Positions 49,530 to 60,700 are shown, counted from the stretch's first letter. The stretch: 64,000 bases of DNA from Fremontodendron californicum (GCA_030761205.1 JAULJL010000025.1:7569501-7633500); one strand, 5' to 3'. Notes: a model not told the origin generated them from the sequence alone. Translations and numbers: made by a program.

Positions 49530-50580
49530 ATTTGTTGGAAATTTTAAAAATATAGTGAAAGAATGAAAGATTAATTGATTAAAATTAATTAATGTGAAAC
49601 TAGTGTTTGAGAAGTTAAGTAATAACTTTGGAGAAGTTTCAAGACAAAAGAAATCAATTTAAGATGTGTTCATATGAGTGAATTCTTCTGTTTAAAAATT
49701 ACTTATGGGCATTCGAATGCCCTCTTCGGGCATCAGAATCCCTAGTATAAAAGCTAAACATAAAGTTCATAATGAAAAGAGTTCGTTTCAAAGAAAAAGA
49801 TACCTCTTCAAAATGTAATCTTTCACTAGTAAAAAGGTTGTCAATGACACCTGATGAAATTCGAAAGTTTGGAATTTATTGAAAAGAAAAATTGATTGAA
49901 TCAACCAACACAAAAGAAGAGTCACAACTCTTGATTAAATCTCTAAATAAAGAGATGTCATAATCATACCAAGGTATATTACAAGAAAACTAAGTTCCAA
50001 ATTTTCTTTCCTCCCATTCTCTTACTAAAGCAAGTCTCTTAAACTTTGTTTGCTGCAGAAAACTTAAAATAAGAAAGATATTTTCGTCCCTCTCATCAAA
50101 GTGTTTAGTGGTTTGTTTTCACTAGTGCAAGGTGCAATCAAACATGTGCTTCATTGTATCCTAAGGATATTTTGACACACCCCTATTGCATACTGTTAGT
50201 AGTGGGGCGAAATAAGTCTAAAGGAAAGTGACATTTTGGAGCACACCTTGACGCCATTTCCTTTCATTATTTCTCCTCTTTTGAACCTAAATATCTTTGC
50301 TCCTTCATTCATTTTATACAACAATCTTTAGGCTTATTTATTGTTGAAAATTTTCAAAATATAGTGAAAGAATGAAAAATTAATTGATTTTAATCAATTA
50401 ATGTGAAACTAGTACTTGAGAAGCTAAATAATAACTAGTTTCAAGACAAAAGAAATTAATTTAAGAGGTATTTATATGAGTGAATTCGATTTTGTGTAAA
50501 AATTACTCATGGACATTCGAATGCCCTAATGTAAAAGTTGAACAAAATGTTCATAATAAAAAGAGTTCGTTTAAAAAAAA
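49530..50580. repeat. Pair of direct repeats of about 240 bp around a 0.55 kb spacer
   Basis: Copies at about 49530-49795 and 50342-50575 share ATAGTGAAAGAATGAAA, TTAATGTGAAACTAGT, TTTCAAGACAAAAGAAAT and AAAAGAGTTCGTTT. The spacer holds no coding sequence. A small retrotransposon with short LTRs is possible, but I could not find a primer site or duplications. Confidence 0.6.
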
Positions 50581-51380
50581 TGTGGCTTGAGGGGGATTGC
50601 TGCAAAATTGAAAGTAATCGTAGGGATTACTTTTATTTTATTGTATATGATATAAAAGTGCAACATATGTGAGTGTGAAATTAAGGAATTTTTATGTAAA
50701 TTATAAAATTATTAAGAAAACAATTAATTTTTAGTATCGTATACGATAGTAATAATAAGGATTTATGTGTTAAATGGGCTCTTAAATCGAGAGAGGAAAT
50801 GGGGTTGGGTTTGTTCACTTTTTAGAATCCTGATGGTGAAGTTTTGGTCGAAAGATATCTCCATTAATGTGTTACGGACCGAAACTTAAACTCTAAATCT
50901 GTGTGACACTTAATTCAGGAATGCACTCATCGCGCGGACCGTAACAAATGCTCCTAGCTATCATATTAAGCTCATGTCATTCCATGCCCATTCACTATCA
51001 CCCGGAGAACCCTGTAACATGACACACTCCTTCATTTCTTTTTTCTTGCTCATAAAAGTAAAGTGGCAAACGTTAAGTATTTTATGCAGTAGAAATCAAA
51101 TTAAAGACTCATAAAATGTAAATCGATGATCATTTCCTAGGTCTTAATTAAAAGCTTCTTATTCATGGATTGGATCGAAAGTCTGAAAGACATTAATTGA
51201 AGAAAGAAATTGTAATTAATCAAAATTAATTGACAGTTTAAATGGGGTATAATTGTCTCATCCCTGATTCAGTTAAGAGCATTTGTTTGATACTTGATTG
51301 ACTCCTCTTTGAAAAGTCCCTTTGTTTCTTGTTTTTAGAAAGAGAGAGAGATAGACACGGCATGTTTGATGGGCTGAAAA
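50580..51380. other. No gene seen
   Basis: AT-rich intergenic sequence without recognisable coding or repeat structure. Confidence 0.45.
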
Positions 51381-51385
51381 AAAAA

Positions 51386-52020
51386 GGGAAAATATGAGAA
51401 ACATGCAATCAACAGTAACATTATTGTTAAAAGATACCATGAAAAAAGATTATTATTGAAAAGGAAATAGAAAATTTATAAATTTATAAAGAGGAAATCG
51501 TAATTACCATTTTATCCTTAGTGTTAGGTTAAGGGTTAAAGCCTATTTTGGCTTCCTTTTCTCTCCCGATTGGTTTCTTCTGTTTTGGCTTTCGTTTCTC
51601 CCCTTCCTAAGCAAACCATCTTGGATTTTGTCTGATTGTGTTCTTGAGTTTAGCTTCCATTTGGTCCCGATTTTTTGCTTCAAATTTTCTCTCTTTCTGT
51701 TCTTCACTCTTTATTTCGTCTCCTTCCTTTCTCTCTTTGCCTCATTTTTTTTTCATCTATTTCTTCCTCACTTTCTTTGCATTTTGGGTTTAGGCTGACT
51801 GAAACTAAAAGCTTAGACGACTGAAAATCGGAGGATAATCCTTACCCGAGTGAAACCTCCGAAAATCTTCTCATATTCTTGGTCTTGAAGAGCTTTAGGT
51901 AAACTTCTTCCTCTTTGGATTTGTCATGGCATAATTTTATTTGATTTTTGAAATGTTTTCTTTAGATTTCATACATTGTTTTTTATTTCTGCACCTATTT
52001 GTTTTCCTTGCAGCTAAATT
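51386..52020 (+). repeat. Outer MULE terminal repeat with promoter-like leader
   Basis: GGGAAAATATGAGAAACATG starts a stretch of about 635 bp that is repeated in the same direction at 54923-55530. Shared landmarks are TGAAAAGGAAATAGAAAATT, GAGGAAATCGTAATTACCAT, GGAGGATAATCCTTACCCGA and AATCTTCTCATATTCTTGGT. It looks like a 5' leader: a GAGCTTTAG exon end is followed by GTAAAC (51900) and a CTTGCAG acceptor lies at 52008-52014. MULE terminal repeats often carry promoters. A matching inverted copy for this outer one was not found inside the window. Confidence 0.6.
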
Positions 52021-53300
52021 ATGCTCTAATATAATGGGATTTGGGTAGCATCAATTGAGTTCAAACATGTGCATTGTGTCTGTAATATACAACATATGTT
52101 TATTTGGTTTATCAAGTTCTAGAAATCCTGAGTTATTGAAACTTCTGGAAGTCTGGTAGCGAAATATAAGTTATATTTTGATGTTAGGAATTTGTTTGGT
52201 AGCATTATTATTGAATGACTTGTATACTGACATAAATGTGTGGATGTTTTGTTAAAATTGCTTTGTTAAAATTGGTTTGTTAAAAGTGCTTTGTGACATA
52301 AATGTGTGAATGAGTTGCATACTGACATAAATTCGTTCTTGCTCCCGATTATTCTTTGTGAAATTCTGTTTTTTATGAGCCATTAGCCATTAGTAGGATT
52401 CTAGACATTATGACATAGAGTCCATAAGTTCCTCCTTTATGTTGGGGTTCAACTGGGATATTTCCCGACCATTTGCATTGTCAATTCTGTTAAAATAGTT
52501 TACCTTTTCATTTTGGACTTTGAACATAATAGCTGCAGTATTGAAAATGTACATATAATACATTGTTAATTGAATGGGATTTAGGATAGAATTGATTAGA
52601 GTTTTGAAAATGTACATATAATTCTGCCAAATGTATATATAATCAAAGTATGTAGCCTACGTTATAACCATTTTTTTCTGCAACTAAGAGCTTCAAATTT
52701 TCTTATTTGTTTAAGTCTCTTTTATAAATAAACAACATCGTTTCTTTAGCATTTTCTTTTCATTGGTGCTCATTGGTGCTCATGTATTTATACTTTAATC
52801 CAACGTTTTACCTTTCATTTTTATTAGAAATATCTTGAGGAAAAGGTTGGCCCACAAAAGCGACTTCTATTTGCTCAAACTAATATAGGAAAAGGTTTCC
52901 ATGGTAAGTGAAATTCAACAATTAACTCAATTCCCATGTTTCAATTATTTTATTTTGTAATATAGAAAAAGGTTTCTATGGTAATTGAAAAACGTTGGCT
53001 ACATTGCTTTATAATTTAAAGTAATACATAAGCCATGTTTTAATTATTTTATTTTGTATAATTTCTAAGAATATATGCAAACTCATAGAGAACCAATCAT
53101 ATGCATTATGTTATTTATTTTTTAGCAAACTTTATCTGTTATGTAAATGTAAACCTCTTGTATTGTTATTTTTAGTGAATGGTGGTATTATTTTGTAACT
53201 TTTAGAAACAATACTTCATGGAATCTTCCTCTAAGATAAGGTCGAATTCCTAACATATGGAACAGAATTCCTAATACATTGTGAATATCTTGCTCAAATT
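52021..53300. other. Left arm of the composite MULE, mostly unrecognised
   Basis: Apart from the exon-like piece at 52828-52903 and two ATGTACAT motifs (52549 and 52609) I see no gene. A short local duplication (AATATAG.AAAAGGTTTC.ATGGTAA) occurs near 52883 and 52961. Confidence 0.45.
52828..52903 (+). other. Exon-like fragment, captured gene piece (identity unknown)
   Basis: A 76-bp open stretch reads KYLEEKVGPQKRLLFAQ and then TNIGKGFH. It is bounded by a TTTTTATTAG acceptor and a GTAAGT donor directly after ATG. Clean splice signals and a protein-like, charged reading inside AT-rich DNA suggest a gene fragment carried by the MULE. I do not recognise the protein. Confidence 0.4.
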
Positions 53301-53312
53301 TTTTAGTATTTT

Positions 53313-53625
53313 GGGGCGCCGCGGCGTCGTGTTTCTGCCCTATTTAAAATTTTTTACACTGCCACGGCGCCCAGTAAACTGCCCACTTTAATAATTTTTT
53401 AGGGCGCCGCGGCGCCAAATTTCTGTCTTTCAAATGTTTTTTGGAGTTGCGGCGAGGAGCCACGGCAATAAATTCCTGCCCATTTTAATAATTTTTTAGG
53501 GCACCGCGGCACACCGCCGCGACACCAACTTTCTGTCTTTAAAAGTTTTTTTGGTGCCGCGGCTCTAGGTTATTGTCCATTTTGATAATTTTAGGGCATC
53601 GGCGTCGCGGCTCCAATTTTTGTTT
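53313..53625. repeat. GC-rich palindrome array, first MULE array
   Basis: GGGCGCCGCGGCGTCG, CTGCCACGGCGCCC, AGGGCGCCGCGGCGCC, AGTTGCGGCGAGGAGCC, AGGGCACCGCGGCACACC, GGTGCCGCGGCTC and CATCGGCGTCGCGGC recur about every 45-60 bp. AT-rich linkers separate them (TTTCTGTC and TTTTAATAATTTTTTAGGG). The motif type is the same as in the array at 55.84-56.79 kb. Confidence 0.8.
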
Positions 53626-53701
53626 TTTTAATAAACCTGCAAAAAATATAAAAAAATAAATAAAATTAGTAAAATAAAGTTGAAATCAAATATAAAATAA
53701 A

Positions 53702-53775
53702 ATGTAAATATTGTTTTGCCTAAATGTACATATAAGTTTGCAGGAATGTACATATTGTCTTGTGGCCATGTACAT
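53702..53775. repeat. Four ATGTACAT motifs phased at 22 bp (cluster 1)
   Basis: ATGTA(A/C)AT starts at 53702, 53724, 53746 and 53768, spaced exactly 22 bp. Two more lie near 53890 and 53914. The 8-mer is its own reverse complement. Confidence 0.85.
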
Positions 53776-54179
53776 ATAAGTTATATTTTTTAAGAATTTT
53801 TTTATTAAAATTGATGTTCTATACGTCATTTAAATGTATTGGAGATTAATTCCCAGTTGATTTAGAGTTGAATTTAGGAGAAAGTAAAAATGTACATATT
53901 ATTTTGCCTAAATGTACATATAAGTATACAGAGCGTTTGCTATAACTATATTGACATTCCAGCGAATTAAATGATAAATGAAGGTTGGTGGTGTTAAGAA
54001 TAGGAGTTTCTGCTGTAGAATTCAATAATTTAGATGCATTTTTGTCTGTTTAGTTTCTTCCATTTTATAATTTTCAGCTGTGTACCCTTTGTTATGAATT
54101 ATTTTGTACTTAATAAATTGTCAATTTGGTTTACATGTATGATTTCTTAACCTTCAGTTGTATCCCTTATTTAGTTGAT

Positions 54180-54750
54180 GAGAGGCTACTGAGTTTGATT
54201 TGTTATATTTTCCATGCACATGGTTTCCTTACACCAAACTTGGTTATTATGGGCAGGTTTGGATATGTATAAGCAGATATTTGTAAGAGTCTATGAACAT
54301 ATATTTGCAATTTGACATTTTTACTTAATCATAAGTTATAGAACTGATAAACCATTTACTTAAACTGCTTTTAAAATGAATTTGAAAGCTTTGATATTTG
54401 TTTAACGTCATGATAGTGTTTGTGCCTCTATTTAATTGAAATGATATTCATGCTTGTTGATTGCTTTCTTGCTTGCATATACAAGACTGAAGAAATTGTC
54501 AGTATAAAGAAGTACATATAGTTGGCAAGAATGTACATATAGTTATGCTACATGTACATATTGTTATGCTATATGTACATATTGTTATGCTATATGTACA
54601 TTTAAGTGGGCTTATTTTGTTGAAGCATTTCTTATAAATTGTGTTAGTTTAAAGTCGTTTTAAATGACAAAAACGATAACGACATTGATTATGTTTAAGA
54701 GTTTGGCTTTTGGACTTAGGGAGCAAGAGTGTTTTAATTTACTAGTCTTA
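54180..54750 (+). repeat. Left inverted arm of the composite MULE
   Basis: This sequence matches the reverse complement of parts of 61380-62420. Shared pieces are TGAAATGATATTCATGCTTG, GAAGAAATTGTCAGT, TGTTGAAGCATTTCTTATAA and GTCGTTTTAAATGA. The right arm contains about 0.6 kb of extra sequence in the middle (about 61620-62210). Confidence 0.75.
54510..54601. repeat. ATGTACAT motifs phased at 21 bp (cluster 2)
   Basis: Motif starts at 54510 (variant), 54531, 54552, 54573 and 54594, spaced 21 bp. Confidence 0.85.
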
Positions 54751-54922
54751 GTCATTTGGTATGAATCATTATATTTTTGTTACTTTGGTAAATTTAAATA
54801 GATGGAAGTCTTTAGAGCCTAATTTGTATTGGGGTTTAGAGTAGATTTTTTGAGTAGGGTGAATTTGAAAAACAACCAGTGTAATAGGATTTTTTTAATG
54901 GATACCATTGATAAAGATTATT

Positions 54923-55530
54923 GGGGTAATATGAGAAACATGCAGTGTAATAGGAATTATGTTAAAAGATACGAATGAAATAAATTATTTTTGAAAAGGA
55001 AATAGAAAATTTAAAAATTGATAAAGAGGAAATCGTAATTACCATTTTATGAGTAGTGTTAGGTTAAAAAACAAAGTCAATTTTGGCTTCTTTTCTCTCC
55101 CGATTTGATAATTCTGTTTTTCTCTGTTTTGGCTTTTGTCTCTGATTGTGTTCTTGAGTTTAGCTTCCACTTGGGTCCCGAATTTTTGCTTCAGTTTTTC
55201 TCTCATTCTGTTCTTCACTCTTTATTTCGTGTCCTTCCTTTCTCCCTTTGCCTCATTTTTTTTCATCTATTTCTTCCTCACTTTCTTTGCATTTTCGGTT
55301 TAGGGTGACTGAAACTAAAACCTTAGGCGACTCAAAATCGGAGGATAATCCTTACCCGAGTGAAACCTCAGAAAATCTTCTCATATTCTTGGTCCTGAAG
55401 AGCTTTAGGTAAACTCCTTCCTCTTTGGATTTGTCATGGCATAATTTTATTTGATTTTTGAAATGTTTTGTTTAGATTTCATACATTGTTTTATATTCCT
55501 GCACGTATTTGTTTTCCTTGCAGCTAAATT
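54923..55530 (+). repeat. Inner MULE left terminal repeat
   Basis: Direct repeat of 51386-52020, sharing the leader with a GAGCTTTAG exon end, GTAAAC donor (55409) and CTTGCAG acceptor (about 55517-55523). It could drive rightward transcription. The short open frames at 55105-55308 and 55599-55787 have no recognisable domain. Confidence 0.65.
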
Positions 55531-55842
55531 ATAAAGAAACAATATAAACTTACTTGAATTTAAAACTTTGATGAAATAATTCGTTTGCTTCAAGTTAGAT
55601 GAAATTGAGAGAAAGATGTATGGAGAAGAAGTTTGTTGGGAAAGATGAGAGATGTGAGAGTAATATGAAATGGGTTTTCTATAAGAATGGAAAATTATGT
55701 TGGGAAAAATGTTGGGAGAGAAGAGATTCTGAAGAGAGACAAAAAATTGTTATAAACATAAGGGTGAAGCTATTTTGGGGTTTTTAAATTAGTTGATGCT
55801 GTTTAGGGTTAGAAATATTTAAAAAAAAAACCGTTTATTACC
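55531..55842. other. No gene supported
   Basis: A 62-codon open frame at 55599-55787 (rich in Lys, Arg, Glu and Trp) follows the leader. It resembles no domain I know and is probably chance. Confidence 0.35.
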
Positions 55843-56790
55843 CATGGCGCCGTGGCTCAAAGCCGCGGCGTATTGCAACTGTCTACTGTAGACAGTAAAC
55901 ATAGAAACGTGTGCAGCGGCGATAAGCCGCGGCTTCGTGTTTCAGTATGGATTGGGGTTGACAAATAATAGAGAGCCGCGGCCCGACGCCACGGCGTCGT
56001 TTTTCTGTCAACACTAAACCCCAAACCGTAATACAGAGCCGCGGCGTCATTTTTTTTCTCTTGCTTAGGGTTTAACCGTAAGTGTGAGCCGCGGCCCTAC
56101 GCCCCGGCGTCGTTTTCCTGTCTGGATTCATAACCGTAATACAGAGCCGCAACCCAAGGCCACGGCTTCGTATTTGTGTTTGCTGCGTAGTTGTTCTGTG
56201 TGTTCGTGTGCGCCGCGGCCTAAGGCCGCGGCTTGGTTCTCCTGTATTGTTTTGGGTTAAACCCTAAAAGCTTAGAGTGAGCCGCGGCCCGGAGCCACGG
56301 CTACGTTTTTCTGTCTGATTAGGAACTTAATGCCGTCAAAGTGAGCCGCGAAGCAATGCCGCGGCGTTAGTTTTCTGTATTGTTTAGGGTTTAACCTTAA
56401 ACCCTTCGAGTTAGCCGCGGCCCTAGGCAATGGCGTCGGTTTTCTGACTGATTCACAACCTAATTCCGTACGAGTGAGCCGCGGCAGTCAGCCGCGGCGT
56501 CGTTTTCCTGTCTGGATTTGGGTTAAACCCTAAACCCTTAGAGTGAGGCGCGGCCCTTAGCCGCGGCCTCGTTTTTCTGTCTGACTCTGAATTTAATGCC
56601 GTAAAAGAGAGCCGCGGCGCAAAGCCGCGGCGTGGTATTACATCTTTTATAGGGTTCAACCCTAAACCCTTAGAGTAAGCCGCAGCCCTAGGCCGTGGCG
56701 TTGTTTTTCTGTCTGATTCACAACCTGTTTTGTGAAGGCTGCAATTCATTTCATTCGCTTGACGCCACGGCTTTGAGCCGCGGCGCGAAC
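55843..56790. repeat. Array of about 15 GCCGCGGC hairpin units, period about 66 bp
   Basis: Each unit has two GC-rich boxes a few bases apart, for example GTGAGCCGCGGCC followed by GCCGCGGCGTCG, then a linker with TTTTTCTGTCTG and often AAACCCTAAACCCTTAGAG. Units start near 55843, 55912, 55971, 56035, 56081, 56143, 56209, 56277, 56341, 56410, 56473, 56541, 56606, 56675 and 56761. Most box pairs can fold into stems of 8 or more G/C pairs. The Pro/Arg-rich open frame on the minus strand at 56453-56749 is a translation of the array. Confidence 0.88.
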
Positions 56791-57049
56791 ATTCTGTCTT
56801 TTTTTTTTTTTTTTATAATTGGGTAAGGAGTGGGGTTGCTTGGGTTTGAACCCAACACTCTTGGCCACTCAGCCAAGAGCTTGTTGGCAAAGTCTTCAAA
56901 TTTTTGTTTTCCTGCCCAGTTCGATTATTTTTGTTCATCCGTGCCGCCAATTTTTTTGTTAAAACTTAAAAAAGTATATAACTATATATATGAAATTACT
57001 AAAATAAAGTTCAAATGAAATATAAGTTTCAATGTAAATATATGTTTCT

Positions 57050-57265
57050 ACTAATGTACATAAGAAAATACAAATGTACATATTATTTTGCCTTAATGTA
57101 CATATAGGTATGCAGGAATGTACATATTGTCTTCTGGCCATGTACATATAAGTTATATTGTGAATTAAATATTTTGTTACTAAAATTGATGTTTAAATTT
57201 AGGAGAAACTACAAATGTACATATTCGTTTTCGTAGTTGTAAATATAAGCAAGAATGTACATATT
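57050..57265. repeat. ATGTACAT motifs phased at 22 bp (cluster 3)
   Basis: Starts at 57074, 57096, 57118 and 57140 are exactly 22 bp apart. Further copies lie near 57054, 57214 and 57256. The sequence between motifs (ATTTTGCCT.AATGTACATATA, GTATGCAGGAATG, CTTCTGGCC) matches clusters at 53702 and 61164. Confidence 0.85.
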
Positions 57266-57939
57266 GTCTTCTGTCCAAGTCCGTAGCACTAGACAATAAC
57301 AAATAAGAAGAAATATCATCAACTTCGAACGAAGAAAGTTGATATTTTCTTTCATTCATTCCAAAAATATGATGTTGTACACAATACAGGAAGTTACATA
57401 CACCATAAATAAGAAGAGAAGAGTAGACTAAACAATAGTCCCACCTAAACCCAAAAGCTTCTGAAGCTTGTGAACCTAAATGCCACAGACCTATTAAACA
57501 AAAAAAAGTCTACACATTGCTGTACAAAATTCTTGGCATGCCTATACAATAAACAAAAAAAGCTATAGACATCGATTCAGTGCTTTCACAAAAAATATAG
57601 CACGTTGAACCATTCAATTTCTAACCTACAAACATATTTGGGTGCTCGAACAAAAAATATTGCACCTCTAACCTTGTAAACCCTAAACCTACATATACAA
57701 TTGAGGTGCGTCAAAAAATGAAATATAGCACCTTCAACATTCATATTCTTCTGATAGGGTTGAAAAAAGGATCAATTCACTTTACAAAAAAAGTTGCCAC
57801 TCCTTTACAAAAGGTAAGGTATGTAACCATGAACCTGCATTTAACACATGAAGAAGATATAAGTTATACTGTGTTGGCATAGAACCATAGTTCAGAAAAA
57901 GTAAATTTAAATGGTAATTATGTAAAACTTACAATTGCT
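57266..57939 (-). other. Probable 3' untranslated region and spacer of the MULE transposase
   Basis: Lies directly downstream of the stop codon at 57940. No gene or repeat recognised. Confidence 0.4.
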
Positions 57940-60285
57940 TTACACTGGATTTGGCGATCTGCATGAAACTCGATTGTGACCAATTTGCTTACACTTAGAG
58001 CAATGAATTTCTCGTTTCTTGATAAATTGTGATTCAATGCGCTTGACTTTTGGTCTACCGGGTGGCCTCTTCGTTAAAGGAGGCTTCAACGATAAATGAC
58101 TGCTGTCTGATAGGGTGAAATCAAGCAAGTTATGAGTCTCAACTGGAGCCATTGTAAGTGAATAAATCAACTCCTGTTTCGTTGACTTATAACAATCATC
58201 AACGAACTGATATATGTCTCCATGTTTTGCTTCAATGACTGCAGAAGCATGGGCACAAGGAAGTCCACTCATTTGCCATCCTAAACATGTGCATTGTCGA
58301 GTCCTCAAGTTAACAACAATGTCTTTGTTGCCGTGACTTACCTTAGCGGTGAAATCGCTATAACAAGAAACATGGAAGTATTTACTTCTTCCAATACTCT
58401 CCAGTAATTTTTCCTCAACATTCTTCCCAACTCCATATTTCCAATTACTGACATCAGACTTAGCTTTATAAATTTTTTTAGCCAATTTTTCTCTATGCTC
58501 ATTGATGAGGGAAATGATGTTGTGTCGCCTCTCCTTGACTAACCATGCATTGAAAGACTCTGCAACGTTGCTAGTAATATGATCCCAACGAGGATGACTG
58601 AATTTTGACATGACCCAATGTTCTGGCTGATTATCTAACACCCATTCACCTAGCTCTTTTTTGTACATGGTCAAATTTGTGAATGCAACATTGTAATCCT
58701 CTTCAAGTCTAGCATAAACCACTGCATCCAACAACTGTAGGGCTTGCTCCTTCACTTTTTTCCCACCATGCATGAATTTGCTAACTTCAGCACTAAAATT
58801 TTCCTTAATATGTCTGTAACAATAAGCATGACAAGCCGATCCAAATATTGTGCCAACACTAGTGATAATATTCTGGTTCCTATCAGAAATAATGGTTACC
58901 GAAACATCTCTGGTAACATTTGACTTTAAAATTTCCAGGAACCACATCCAATTGTCTAAACTTTCTGAGCTAACAATTGCATATGCAAGTGGGAACAGCT
59001 GATTATTTGCATCTATTGAGCTAGCAGATAATAACGTCCCTTTATAAGGTCCACTCAAATGGCAACCATCAATAAAAATCAACCCTCGACACCCATTCAA
59101 AAAACCAATAATTGAGCATCCATAAGCGATAAACAATTGCTTAAAATGATTACCATTATCATAAGTGCAGATTACGACACTTTGGGGGTCAGCATCTTTG
59201 ATTTGCTCACACAACCATGGAACAAATTTGTACGAGTCCTCGACTTTCCCATGCAGCAACTTCATGGATTGCTCTTTGCATGCCCAAGCTTGCTGGTAGG
59301 TCACTGGAATTCCACATTCAGATTCTAATGCAGCACGAATTTGATGTGGCGTTGTGTCCGGTTGCAAATTCATTTTCTCCGAAATTATGGCAGCAACAAA
59401 TTTTGACTTCGAAGAAGGTCTACTTTGAATTGCATCTTGCGCACAGTGGTTGTGCACATTTAGAAATGTCCCCACAACCATAAAGTCAGTACATCGCATC
59501 TTCGAAGCAGTTAAATGCCAAGGACAGCCTTCAGCCTTGCAGACCACACTAATAAAAGACTTACTATTCCTCTTAAACTTATATGCAAATCCATTCGCAA
59601 TACTAAATTGATAAAGACCCAGCCTAAAGGCAGATGCATCTTTGAATTTCTGACCGCTGCCAATAATGTGATCTTTCCAAATTTCGCTTGCAAAATGATT
59701 TTTGTTCGCAGCAGTACATTCAACAATAACACCAGATATCTTCGAACTAGAACATTCAACGGAAGAACCTACATTACGTTCCCTCTCAGAATAGTTTCCA
59801 CTTATGTCTTCGTTGTCAATAACCCCACTGCAATTATAACAAAAACATGAGTAAGACGTAACGCAATTATATACTTTTATGTTATAAAGCCTTTATATTT
59901 CTTACCAGAACAGATCTTCGTTCGAATGATGCACTATATTTCTGTCATTGTTGTTGGCGGATTCAATCACTTCAGTTCGAAAAATATACAAATTGCATAA
60001 TCGATTAGTAAAATTTATCAAATCTGTCAAACCGGCATCATTCACCAAATCAATTAGCTTGGTTTTGTCAAACTCCAGTGTATATCTAAATACATGACCA
60101 TCAACACTCTTCCCTAATTTTTCCCCAACTTGATGCACTAATTCTTCAAAACTAGTGTTTTCATCGATCATCACACCCACTGTTCTTCCACCTCGATATT
60201 CTATACAGTCGCCATTAACAATCAAGACCTCACCATCAATATGACAATAACAATAAACTCTTTTGTTAACGCTTGATTCACTCAT
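57940..60285 (-). CDS. MULE transposase (MURA-like), two exons, about 755 residues
   Basis: This enzyme would bind the element ends, cut them and reinsert the DNA. The reading is 60285-59906, an intron 59905-59828 (GTAAGA..TGCAG), then 59827-57940; both exons sum to 756 codons without a stop. Residues about 8-95 look like the PB1-like N-terminal domain of plant MuDR proteins (VYCYCHIDGEVL, YRGGRTVGV). A zinc-binding DNA-binding segment follows (VVCKAEGCPWHL, about 220-232). The DDE core is complete: Asp about 380 in FIDGCHLSG, Asp about 442 in IISDRNQN, the C-x2-H of YCYRHIKENF at about 463-466, and Glu about 550 in SNVAESFNAWL. A SWIM zinc finger (CTCLGWQMSGLPCAHA, about 639-654), an AT-hook-like PPGRPKVKR (about 715-723) and a CCHC knuckle (CSKCKQIGHNRVSC, about 736-749) complete it. 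The start at 60285 is chosen because it opens just before the PB1-like domain; an upstream in-frame ATG at 60375 adds 30 hydrophobic residues. Open state suggests a young or still active copy. Confidence 0.92.
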
Positions 60286-60400
60286 TTCAACTTTATAATG
60301 ATCGAACAATATGTTTCTGCAATGTATAAAGCAACAATAGACTTTTACGTTTGAACCCAAAAGTAAAAAGACCAATCAAGAGAAAATATAATATAATAAT

Positions 60401-60556
60401 ATGTACGTATAGCAAAACAATATGTACATATAGCAAAACAATATGTATATGTACATATAGCAAAACAATAAGCAAGAATGTACATATAGCAAAACAATAA
60501 GCAAGAATGTACATATAGCAAATTGATATGTACATATTGCATACCTATATGTACAT
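60401..60556. repeat. ATGTACAT motifs just upstream of the transposase (cluster 4)
   Basis: Starts at 60401 (variant), 60422, 60443 (variant), 60478, 60507, 60528 and 60549. Most spacings are 21 bp (others 29 and 35), with AGCAAAACAATA linkers. Overlapping open frames here (60293-60609) are translations of the repeat. The position, about 120 bp before the start codon, suggests a link to transposase expression or binding. Confidence 0.8.
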
Positions 60557-60700
60557 TTTATAAGATTCATAGAAATTTCAATTTTACAAGGACTAAACAA
60601 ATGTAACATAAGAAAATTTACTCCATCACTTCCATATCTTCGGAGAAAGAAAGACTTATCTCATTTACGCAACACTTAAATATTCACATATTAAAAACAG
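60540..60700. repeat. Segment duplicated at 62040-62210
   Basis: AAGAAAATTTACTCCATCAC, TTCCATAT.TT.GGAGAAA and CAACACTTAAATATTCACAT are found in the same order in both segments. Confidence 0.75.

Noticed and set aside
56453..56749. 98-codon Pro/Arg-rich frame
   Set aside because: It is a reading of the GCCGCGGC array; repeats every 66 bp (22 codons) explain its pattern.
56830..56885. tRNA-like words on the minus strand (TGGCTGAGTGG, GGTTCAAACCC)
   Set aside because: A-box and B-box-like words are present but lie too close together and no tRNA fold follows; a common remnant phrase in plant repeats.
59515..59850. Plus-strand frames opposite the MULE transposase (also 59137-59483) and the minus frame 59511-59759
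   Set aside because: Shadow frames of the transposase coding sequence, which has clear motifs in its own frame.
60293..60609. Overlapping minus-strand frames rich in Tyr, Ile, Cys and Leu upstream of the transposase
   Set aside because: They translate the ATGTACAT repeat cluster and differ only in frame; no independent gene support.
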